A DNA stretch of 5,400 nt from NCBI GenBank assembly GCA_904420155.1, contig CAJFUH010000186.1, forward strand, positions 1 through 5,400, written 5' to 3'. Made by a program: the position numbers and the translations under genes. Each line of letters begins with the position of its first letter. Positions within the stretch are counted from its first letter, which is position 1. Below, in pieces: positions 1-5,400 of this stretch. The notes under the pieces were generated by a model. It made no database searches. It had not been told where the DNA came from and worked only from the letters and a program-made list of their open reading frames with translations. The DNA is from an uncultured Clostridia bacterium (GTDB taxonomy: Bacteria; Bacillota; Clostridia; Oscillospirales; Acutalibacteraceae).

Positions 1-499
1 AATCATCGGCGCGGGTATGCCTGTCGGCGCTTATGGAGGGAAACGGGAACTGATGCAATTGGTTGCCCCCTGCGGGTCAGTTTACCAAGCGGGTACTCTC
101 AGCGGCAATCCCGTTTCAGTATCCGCTGGCCTGTGCCAGCTAAAGATCCTGAAAAGTCACCCGGAAATCTATCAAACTCTGGAAGGTCTGGGAAAACAGC
201 TGCGCCAAGGTTTGCGGGAAATCATAGAGCAAACCGGCGCCCCCTGTTCCGTTACTGGCGTCGGTTCTTTATGTTGTCTTTTCTTCAGTTCGGGTCCGGT
301 TATCAATTATGCAACTGCTCAATGTTGCGATACCTCTTTATTCGCCCAGTATTTTCATCATATGTTATCTCACGGCTTTTACTTTGCTCCCTCCCAGTTT
401 GAAGCGATCTTCCTTTCCTGTGCACATACCAAAGAAACAATCCAAGCTACGCTGGAATGTGCCAGGGCATTCTTTCAACAGAAAGGATGGTTGCATTGA
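1..499 (+). CDS. hemL: Glutamate-1-semialdehyde 2,1-aminomutase, C-terminal part (5' end outside window)
   Basis: PLP enzyme of the C5 pathway that converts glutamate-1-semialdehyde to 5-aminolevulinate, the precursor of all tetrapyrroles; cytoplasmic. The frame is open from base 2 and gives 165 residues to a TGA at 497-499. It begins IIGAGMPVGAYGG, the segment that in this family directly follows the PLP-binding lysine. Base 1 is an A, which fits the last base of an AAA Lys codon, but the lysine itself is outside the window. Other family hallmarks are QAGTLSGNP (about 84-110), VGSLCCLFF with GPVINY (about 260-308), and FAPSQFEAIFLSCAHT near the C-terminus, where the usual protein also ends. 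With a normal length near 430 residues, about 260 are missing to the left. An internal ATG at 17 is not the start. The stop overlaps the chelatase gene, implying co-transcription. GC content falls along the gene from nearly 60% to about 40-45%. Confidence 0.96.
   Translation, partial: IIGAGMPVGAYGGKRELMQLVAPCGSVYQAGTLSGNPVSVSAGLCQLKILKSHPEIYQTLEGLGKQLRQGLREIIEQTGAPCSVTGVGSLCCLFFSSGPVINYATAQCCDTSLFAQYFHHMLSHGFYFAPSQFEAIFLSCAHTKETIQATLECARAFFQQKGWLH
482..487 (+). promoter_or_regulatory. Ribosome binding site for the chelatase gene, inside the hemL end
   Basis: AAAGGA lies 8 bases before the TTG at 496. That is a normal Shine-Dalgarno spacing for the TTG. It is far too close to serve the ATG at 487, which overlaps the last base of the motif. 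The site therefore favours the TTG start. Confidence 0.55.
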
Positions 500-864
500 C
501 AGGTATTGTCCTCCTTTCTCATGGCAGCCATAGCTTGGATCAGCAAAGGCAGATGGAGATCATACGGAAGGAAATCTCTTTTCGTTTTCCCCATCAGCTT
601 GTGAGAAGCGCCTCCCTATTACAGGGAAAGGAAACCATTTTTTCTGTATTAGAAGAGCTGAATGGTTTAGAGGTACAACAAATCTTAGTTGTTCCTTGTT
701 TTCTGTTTGACGGCATCCATACTCAAAAAAATATTCCTGAATTAATCCGCAGTTTCTGCTCTTGCCATAATTCCGTTTCCATAACCATATGCGATATTTT
801 GGGAAAAGATCCTCAAATAGTCGACATCATTTCCCATCAAATTGCGAAGAAAATTTCACGATAA
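496..864 (+). CDS. cbiX: Small sirohydrochlorin chelatase, CbiX/SirB type
   Basis: Predicted class II chelatase inserting a divalent metal (Co, Fe or possibly Ni) into sirohydrochlorin, for cobalamin, siroheme or a related cofactor; cytoplasmic. With the TTG start it has 122 residues, the size of the short CbiX form that works as a homodimer. The N-terminus MTGIVLLSHGSHS matches the family's first strand and catalytic-His motif (H9). VVPCFLFDGIHTQKNIPE (about residues 65-82) matches the second motif, with H75. LGKDP (about 102-106) is the usual C-terminal motif. The start is a choice: TTG at 496 gives a TTGA overlap with the hemL stop and has a well-spaced AAAGGA. In-frame ATGs at 487 and 457 lack a usable ribosome binding site and would add 3 or 13 residues before the expected N-terminus. 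The position directly after hemL supports a tetrapyrrole role. The metal cannot be read from the sequence. GC is roughly 38%, below hemL and polC. Confidence 0.85.
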   Translation: MTGIVLLSHGSHSLDQQRQMEIIRKEISFRFPHQLVRSASLLQGKETIFSVLEELNGLEVQQILVVPCFLFDGIHTQKNIPELIRSFCSCHNSVSITICDILGKDPQIVDIISHQIAKKISR

Positions 865-901
865 GGCGAACGCTCAACTCTTTTTGCATATTATCGATAG
901 A

Positions 902-930
902 AATCATTCAAATTTTTTTGAAGAATGATT
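902..930. repeat. Inverted repeat touching the -35 box (possible operator)
   Basis: AATCATTC (902-909) and GAATGATT (923-930) are perfect 8-base inverted arms around a 13-base A/T spacer. A second, offset pairing exists inside: TTCAAA (907-912) with TTTGAA (917-922) around TTTT. The right arm shares its last two T's with the -35 hexamer at 929-934. No GC-rich stem followed by a T-run is present, so it is a poor terminator for the chelatase operon. A repressor or activator site, or an UP element supplied by the T-run at 913-919, are alternatives. The arms match no operator that I recognise. Confidence 0.5.
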
Positions 931-957
931 GACAGTTCCTGATAAATATTGTATCAT
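929..957 (+). promoter_or_regulatory. Sigma-A-type promoter of the small 69-codon gene
   Basis: The -35 box TTGACA (929-934) is a perfect consensus match. A 17-base spacer separates it from TATCAT (952-957), which matches 5 of 6 consensus -10 bases. Transcription should begin near 964, giving a leader of about 38 bases before the ATG at 1002. The A/T run at 910-919 lies where an UP element would be. There is no TGn extended -10. Confidence 0.8.
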
Positions 958-990
958 TGACCTGCTGGTAAAATTTGTAAATTAGGGCAA

Positions 991-997
991 AGAAGGG
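991..997 (+). promoter_or_regulatory. Ribosome binding site for the 69-codon gene
   Basis: AGAAGGG ends four bases before the ATG at 1002, with TTTT between. The spacing is slightly short but the match is good, and it supports the ATG at 1002 as the true start. Confidence 0.65.
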
Positions 998-1001
998 TTT
1001 T

Positions 1002-1211
1002 ATGGTGTATATTGAATACTACTTGATGGAAAAAGAACTGGAAGGCTATAAAGCATATGGAATTGCGGCTGTGAAGGAAGACACTATCATCGATTACGTA
1101 GCGGATATCTCTGTCAACAAAGAAAAAGTAAAGAACATGGTTATCCTTTTTAACCGCAATCAGCTTGGTATGGAACATTTTCGTGATGTAATTGTGGATC
1201 TCATTAGTTAA
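1002..1211 (+). CDS. Small uncharacterised protein, resembles DUF6514 family
   Basis: The 69-residue product has no signal peptide, membrane segment or cysteine, so it is probably cytoplasmic. It is mildly acidic. Visible pattern: an N-terminal stretch that looks like a beta strand (VYIEYYLME), then YKAYGIAAVKED (about 16-27), YVADISVNKEKVKNMV (about 32-47), a short helix with FNRNQLG (50-56), and a C-terminal HFRDVIVDLI. The order YGI, then a DIS-N-K-V segment, then an N-x-L-x-x-x-H-x-x-D-V-x-x-D ending recalls the small clostridial DUF6514-type proteins. That match is from memory and was not searched. Function unknown. The gene has its own near-consensus promoter, a good ribosome binding site and a downstream hairpin, so it is probably a separate unit from the upstream chelatase operon. 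A 74-codon frame on the opposite strand here is a shadow. Confidence 0.8.
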   Translation: MVYIEYYLMEKELEGYKAYGIAAVKEDTIIDYVADISVNKEKVKNMVILFNRNQLGMEHFRDVIVDLIS

Positions 1212-1299
1212 TTAGCCAATTGGGTTTCCTCTTTTTCTTATATTGGGAAAAGGAGGAAATCTTGTTTCCAAGTCCTCAAATTTCTCGTTAGCTAATTAA
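1208..1299 (+). other. Possible long-range closing stem in the 3' region
   Basis: TTAATTAGC (1208-1216), which includes the end of the 69-codon gene's stop codon, is perfectly complementary to GCTAATTAA (1291-1299). Together they would enclose the hairpin at 1225-1259, giving a nested RNA fold just downstream of the small gene. The stem is A/T-rich and could be chance. No known riboswitch or small RNA family is recognised. Confidence 0.3.
1225..1267 (+). terminator. Hairpin after the small gene, probable terminator
   Basis: TTTCCTCTTTTTC (1225-1237) pairs with GAAAAGGAGGAAA (1247-1259): 13 pairs, one of them a G-U wobble at 1232/1252, with a 9-base loop. TCTTGTTT follows, a weak U-rich tail. 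It starts 13 bases after the stop of the 69-codon gene. The weak tail makes it a poorer terminator than the hairpin at 1337-1371. The right arm contains AGGAGG, a strong ribosome binding sequence that the fold would hide. Confidence 0.55.
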
Positions 1300-1320
1300 T
1301 ATATTCTCTAAAATTCCTAT

Positions 1321-1333
1321 CGTTTGAAAAACG
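1321..1333. repeat. Minor 5-bp hairpin before the bidirectional terminator
   Basis: CGTTT (1321-1325) and AAACG (1329-1333) are perfect inverted arms around GAA. It is short and may be chance. Confidence 0.3.
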
Positions 1334-1336
1334 ACC

Positions 1337-1371
1337 AAAAAGGCTATTTCGGAATCCGAAATAGCCTTTTT
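1337..1371. terminator. Bidirectional rho-independent terminator between convergent genes
   Basis: AAAAAGGCTATTTCGG (1337-1352) pairs perfectly with CCGAAATAGCCTTTTT (1356-1371), a 16-bp stem with a 3-base loop AAT. The stem core is GC-containing and ends in A5 on one side and T5 on the other, so each strand's transcript has a stem followed by a U-run. It lies 18 bases beyond the polC stop and also downstream of the 69-codon gene, so it can end both transcripts. Confidence 0.9.
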
Positions 1372-1388
1372 ATGTTACTAACCTCTAG

Positions 1389-4300
1389 TTAAAACAATGT
1401 CATCTGGCTGCTCTGAGGAAGATCTCCAAGAGCCCCGCACGCTTGTAGGGAATCCATAACCGCTTTGGATACTTTACTTCTAGCCTGTACATCGTCGATA
1501 GAGATATAAGGGCCCCCATGTTCTCTGGCCTGAGCCAGGCTGGTGGCTGCCGCCTCTCCTACGCCGGCAATAGAACCAAAGGGCAAACGGATTTTCCCAT
1601 TTTCCACCAGATAACGTTTCGCATCGGATTGATACAGATCCACAGGCAGCACTTCAATCCCGCGGGCCAACATTTCATTGACAATTTGCAGGGTAGAAAA
1701 CAAGGCGTTATCTTTTGCCGTGGCTTCCTTCCCTTTCATGTTGATCTCCGCCATCTTATGCCGTACCGCTTCTTTCCCCTGGATAACCACCGCTCCGTCA
1801 AAATCTTCTCCACGTACGGTAAAGTAAGCGGCATAATATTCCACTGGACGGTGTACTTTATACCATCCCAAACGGAGGGTAGAAATCATATAAGCGGCCG
1901 CATGGGCTTTGGGGAACATGTATTTGATCTTCATACAGGAATCCACATACCATTGAGGCACGCCATGTTCCTTCATAGCATTTAAGTGTTCTTCTGTCAA
2001 TAGCTTGGCAGCGTTTCCCTTTCTGGTAATCTCCATGATTTTAAACGCCATTTTGGGCTCTAAGCCTTTGTGCAACAGGTAAGTCATAATACTGTCACGG
2101 GTACCAATCACTTCCGAAATGGTACAAGTGCCATTTTTTATGAGGTCTTGAGCGTTCCCGATCCATACGTCGGTGCCGTGGGACAGACCGGACACTTGCA
2201 ACAGGTCTGAAAATGTCTTAGGCTGTGCCTCAATCAACATTTGCCGCACAAAATTGGTACCTACCTCCGGCAGGGAGAACGTCCCCGTTTCGGAATCGAT
2301 ATCCTCCGGCGAAACCCCCAGCGCTTTGGTTGAGGTGAAGAGGCTCATCACTTCCGGGTCGCTCATGGAGACATCCATCACATTGATCCCTGTATATTCC
2401 TCTAGATAATGATAAATGCTGGGGACATCGTGTCCCAGCTCGTCCAGTTTACAGATGGTATCATGGATCGAATGGAAGTCGAAGTGGGTAGTGATGTTAT
2501 CGGAATTCTGATCGTTGGCGGGATGCTGTACCGGGCAGAAATCATATATTTCCATCCCGCGGGGCACTACTACCATGCCGCCGGGATGCTGCCCTGTGGT
2601 ACGCTTGACGCCGGTACATCCCGCCGCCAAACGGGCTTCCTCCGCTTTATGGAGAGTAATCCCATGCTCTTCTTCATACTTCTTTACATAGCCGATCCCT
2701 GTTTTTTCCGCAACCGTAGCGATGGTCCCGGCTTTAAATACGTTGTCTTTTCCAAATAAGGTTTCCGTATACCGGTGGGCCCCGCTCTGGTATTCTCCCG
2801 AGAAATTTAAGTCGATATCCGGAGTCTTGTCCCCATCAAATCCCAAAAACGTCTCAAAGGGGATATTATGCCCATCCCGGTTATACTCTGCGCCGCATTT
2901 GGGGCATTTTTTTGCGGGCAGGTCAAATCCTGAACCTACGCTGCCATCGGTAAAGAACTCGCTGTGTTTGCAATTGGGGCAGACATAATGGGGATACAAT
3001 GGGTTCACTTCGGAAATTCCCGACATCGTCGCTACAAAGGAAGAACCTACCGACCCTCTGGAACCCACCAGATAGCCATGGGCTTCTGAATCAGCCACCA
3101 GTTTTTGGGCCGTCATATACAAAACCGAGAAACCGTGCTTTGTGATGGAAGACAGCTCTCTCTCCAAACGATTATAGACAATTTCCGGCAGGGGATCCCC
3201 ATAAACCTTTTTAGCGCGCTCCCAGGTGATGCTGGTGAGCTGTTCCTCCGCGCCGTCAATGAAAGGAGGGTATACTCCCGGCGGGATAGGGCTGACTTCC
3301 TCAATCATGTCTGCAATCTTATTGGTGTTTGTCACCACCACTTCATAGGCTTTCTCTTTACCTAAATAGGCGAATTCCTCCAGCATTTCCGGCGTTGTGC
3401 GCAGATAAAGGGGCGCCTGTTCCCCTGCATCGCTGAAGCCTTGTCCGGACATCAAAATTTTCCGGTATTCCGAATCATGAGGATCCAGAAAATGGACGTC
3501 GCAGGTGGCCACCACTGGAATATTGAGTTCCTCCCCCAGCCGGATAATGGTACGGTTGAAGTCTTTTAGCTGTTCTTCATCCTGTACGGTACCGTCCCGC
3601 AACATAAAACGGTTGTTACCCAAAGGCTGAATCTCGAGATAATCGTAAAATCTTGCAATTTCCCGAAGATTTTCCCAAGGCTGTCCGCTTACTACCGCTC
3701 GGAACAACTCTCCTGCTTCACAAGCGCTGCCCAGAATCAAGCCCTCCCGGTGCTGCATCAGCACGCTTTTGGGAATTCTCGGCCTTTTGTAATAATAATC
3801 CAGATGGGCCATAGAGATTAATTTATAAAGATTTTTCAGTCCTACTTTATTTTTTACCAGAATGATCTGATGATAAGGCCGCAGTTTTTTGGTATCGCCG
3901 CCGGCTAACAAAGTATTGATCTGATCCACGGTTTTTGCGTGCTGTTCTTCTTTGAGGCGGGAAATGAGCACCAAAAAAATATGGGCCAAAATGGTGGCGT
4001 CGTCCGAAGCGCGGTGATGATTAAATTCCTGTAATTTTAAATGTTTGGCCACGGTATCCAGTTTGTGATTTTTGATTCCCGGCAGCATAGCCCGGCACAT
4101 GGGCACCGTGTCAATATAGGTGTTAGGCAATTGCATTCCATGACGGCCCGCGGCAGCCTTGATAAAGGAGGTATCAAAGGGGGCGTTATGGGCCAGCAAT
4201 ACGCTATCCGTCCCGCAAAACTCCAAAAAGCTCCGGACCGCCTCCTCCTCTTTTGGGGCGCCCTTTACCATCTGGTCGGTAATTCCCGTAAGTTCTATGA

Positions 4301-5400
4301 TCTTAGGAGGGATAGGGCGTTCAGGGTCGACAAACGTGCAGAACGTTTCCGTGATCTCCCCATTTTCAACGCGTACCGCTCCGATTTCCGTAATGCGGTC
4401 ATTCACCGCGCTGAGACCGGTGGTCTCCAAGTCAAAGGAAATAAATGTGCCTTCCAAAGGCATTTGGGAATTTCCTGTAACCACGGGTATCATATCGTTG
4501 ATGAAATATGCTTCCGTACCATACAGGACTTTAAATTCCCCGCCCTTTTTTTGGATGGCTTTTACCGCGTTCATCGCGTCGGGAAATGCCTGCGCCACGC
4601 CATGGTCTGTAATCGCGATAGCCTTGTGTCCCCACTCATAGGCCCGGTTGATGAGATCCTGCGCGGTGTTGATGCCGTCCATAGAGGACATATTGGTATG
4701 TAAATGAAGCTCCACCCGTTTTTCCGGCGCATCGTCCACCACTTTACGTTTTTCCACACTGCAAATACTGCGGGGGCGTAGGACAATTTCCCGGTCGTAT
4801 TTATCATAATTGACTTCTCCCCGTACCAGCAGAGCCATCCCTTTGGCAATGGTATCCAGCATCTTGCACTGTTCTTTCATTTCAATGATTTTTAGCGTCA
4901 TGGAACTGGTGTAGTCCGTAATCTGTATGGAATAAATATTGCGCTTTTTATCCCGGGTCTCCTTCTTCTCCAAAGAAAAGACCTCTCCCCATATGGTAAC
5001 GCTGCCGGAGTCCGGGGCCACCGCCTGGATAGCGATAGGTTTTCCCTTTCCCGGTTTTCCATAAAGGGGCTTTGCAGTGGACAGTAAAACGGTAGGAGAT
5101 AAGGTCTCCCCTCTGCGGATACTGATACAAGGATTTTCTTTTTTCTTTCCCTCATAATCATGCGCCTCATATTCCTCAATCTCCCGAACCACCGCTTCTC
5201 TCTTCGCTTTTTCTTCACGGATCTGCTGTTTCTGGATATAAACCTCCGATTGATGTTCCACTTGCAGCACGCCGTCGAACTCCACCTGTACGGACACACC
5301 GAATTCCTGATAAATCAGGCGGGAAAGCTCCTTATCAAACTTTTTGCTGGCCAAACGCTCTTTTCCCCCATGTTTGAGGGATACCGTCAAGCGATCCCCT
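1389..5400 (-). CDS. polC: DNA polymerase III alpha subunit, Gram-positive PolC type (N-terminus outside window)
   Basis: Replicative polymerase with built-in proofreading, acting at the fork with the sliding clamp. The frame stays open through base 5400, so the start lies beyond the window. The TTG at 5390 is internal. Numbering residues from that codon (1333 to the stop): OB fold about 129-212; PHP domain about 224-310 resuming after 500, with putative metal ligands H229, H231, D238, H263, E293, H507, C557, D631, H633; inserted DEDDh exonuclease about 315-480, with D320, E322, D406, H459, D464; GSRGSVGSS at about 776-784; four-Cys zinc site C804, C807, C829, C832; palm catalytic aspartates D858 and D860 in PDIDLNFSG, and D983 in KLDELGHD; fingers and DNA-binding region about 1050-1190; C-terminal QMTLF, a clamp-binding pentapeptide. 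The exonuclease inside PHP distinguishes PolC from DnaE. About 100 residues are missing compared with Bacillus PolC (about 1437). No frameshift is seen, and a strong terminator follows the stop. Confidence 0.98.
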   Translation of the reverse strand, partial: GDRLTVSLKHGGKERLASKKFDKELSRLIYQEFGVSVQVEFDGVLQVEHQSEVYIQKQQIREEKAKREAVVREIEEYEAHDYEGKKKENPCISIRRGETLSPTVLLSTAKPLYGKPGKGKPIAIQAVAPDSGSVTIWGEVFSLEKKETRDKKRNIYSIQITDYTSSMTLKIIEMKEQCKMLDTIAKGMALLVRGEVNYDKYDREIVLRPRSICSVEKRKVVDDAPEKRVELHLHTNMSSMDGINTAQDLINRAYEWGHKAIAITDHGVAQAFPDAMNAVKAIQKKGGEFKVLYGTEAYFINDMIPVVTGNSQMPLEGTFISFDLETTGLSAVNDRITEIGAVRVENGEITETFCTFVDPERPIPPKIIELTGITDQMVKGAPKEEEAVRSFLEFCGTDSVLLAHNAPFDTSFIKAAAGRHGMQLPNTYIDTVPMCRAMLPGIKNHKLDTVAKHLKLQEFNHHRASDDATILAHIFLVLISRLKEEQHAKTVDQINTLLAGGDTKKLRPYHQIILVKNKVGLKNLYKLISMAHLDYYYKRPRIPKSVLMQHREGLILGSACEAGELFRAVVSGQPWENLREIARFYDYLEIQPLGNNRFMLRDGTVQDEEQLKDFNRTIIRLGEELNIPVVATCDVHFLDPHDSEYRKILMSGQGFSDAGEQAPLYLRTTPEMLEEFAYLGKEKAYEVVVTNTNKIADMIEEVSPIPPGVYPPFIDGAEEQLTSITWERAKKVYGDPLPEIVYNRLERELSSITKHGFSVLYMTAQKLVADSEAHGYLVGSRGSVGSSFVATMSGISEVNPLYPHYVCPNCKHSEFFTDGSVGSGFDLPAKKCPKCGAEYNRDGHNIPFETFLGFDGDKTPDIDLNFSGEYQSGAHRYTETLFGKDNVFKAGTIATVAEKTGIGYVKKYEEEHGITLHKAEEARLAAGCTGVKRTTGQHPGGMVVVPRGMEIYDFCPVQHPANDQNSDNITTHFDFHSIHDTICKLDELGHDVPSIYHYLEEYTGINVMDVSMSDPEVMSLFTSTKALGVSPEDIDSETGTFSLPEVGTNFVRQMLIEAQPKTFSDLLQVSGLSHGTDVWIGNAQDLIKNGTCTISEVIGTRDSIMTYLLHKGLEPKMAFKIMEITRKGNAAKLLTEEHLNAMKEHGVPQWYVDSCMKIKYMFPKAHAAAYMISTLRLGWYKVHRPVEYYAAYFTVRGEDFDGAVVIQGKEAVRHKMAEINMKGKEATAKDNALFSTLQIVNEMLARGIEVLPVDLYQSDAKRYLVENGKIRLPFGSIAGVGEAAATSLAQAREHGGPYISIDDVQARSKVSKAVMDSLQACGALGDLPQSSQMTLF

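Noticed and set aside
133..533. Plus-strand frames of 89 and 74 codons overlapping hemL
   Set aside because: They are shifted frames of hemL, whose own translation matches the family to its C-terminus.
865..890. Terminator of the hemL-chelatase operon (GCG-AA-CGC followed by CTCTTTTT)
   Set aside because: The stem has only three pairs and the T-run is 9 bases away from it, too weak to call.
954..1178. 74-codon frame on the minus strand
   Set aside because: It lies opposite the 69-codon gene and its promoter; the plus-strand gene has the promoter, ribosome binding site and downstream hairpin.
1518..1985. 155-codon open frame on the plus strand
   Set aside because: Antisense to the conserved C-terminal part of polC, where codon constraint explains the lack of stops; the product is not family-like.
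4041..4703. 220-codon open frame on the plus strand
   Set aside because: It lies fully antisense to the exonuclease/PHP part of polC, has no good ribosome binding site, and its product looks like no known family. It is a shadow of the coding strand.
4571..5299. Minus-strand frames of 92, 133 and 60 codons (4571-4849, 4898-5299, 4948-5130)
   Set aside because: They are out of frame within polC, whose own frame encodes clear OB-fold and PHP domains there.
5388..5390. TTG as the true start of polC
   Set aside because: The frame continues upstream to the window edge (codons for G, D, R), and PolC proteins have about 100 more N-terminal residues.
1..5400. Mobile element, CRISPR array, tRNA, rRNA or new defence system
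   Set aside because: No transposase, terminal repeats, regularly spaced repeats or RNA-gene signatures are seen, and the genes present are housekeeping genes plus one small protein.

Overview
The window is most likely from a chromosome of a Clostridia-type Firmicute (Bacillota). The main evidence is a long gene for PolC, the Gram-positive replicative DNA polymerase with an exonuclease inserted in its PHP domain. A consensus sigma-A promoter, purine-rich ribosome binding sites and A/T-rich intergenic DNA fit this. The PolC protein resembles anaerobic Clostridia more than Bacillus, but the genus cannot be fixed from this sequence.

Layout, left to right: (1) The left edge holds the last 165 codons of hemL (+), for glutamate-1-semialdehyde aminomutase, which makes 5-aminolevulinate. 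The window opens just after the expected PLP-binding lysine. (2) Overlapping its stop is a small CbiX/SirB-type sirohydrochlorin chelatase gene (+), probably starting at a TTG in a TTGA overlap. The pair looks like the end of a tetrapyrrole operon: HemL feeds the pathway and the chelatase inserts metal into sirohydrochlorin for cobalamin, siroheme or a related cofactor. (3) A 137-base gap contains a near-consensus promoter with an inverted repeat touching its -35 box. (4) This promoter drives a 69-codon gene (+) for a small acidic protein resembling uncharacterised clostridial DUF6514-type proteins. (5) The next 177 bases are rich in RNA structure: a 13-bp hairpin that hides a strong Shine-Dalgarno sequence, a possible closing stem around it, a minor hairpin, and a 16-bp A/T-flanked hairpin that should act as a bidirectional terminator. 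(6) The rest, about three quarters of the window, is polC (-), converging on the small gene. Its C-terminal end is in the window and its first roughly 100 codons lie beyond the right edge.

PolC looks intact, with all expected active-site residues in the polymerase, the exonuclease and the PHP domain, a four-cysteine zinc site and a C-terminal clamp-binding pentapeptide. I see no mobile element, CRISPR array, rRNA, tRNA or phage gene, and no evidence of a new multi-gene system. The least explained parts are the small gene with its own promoter and operator-like repeat, and the structured region downstream of it.
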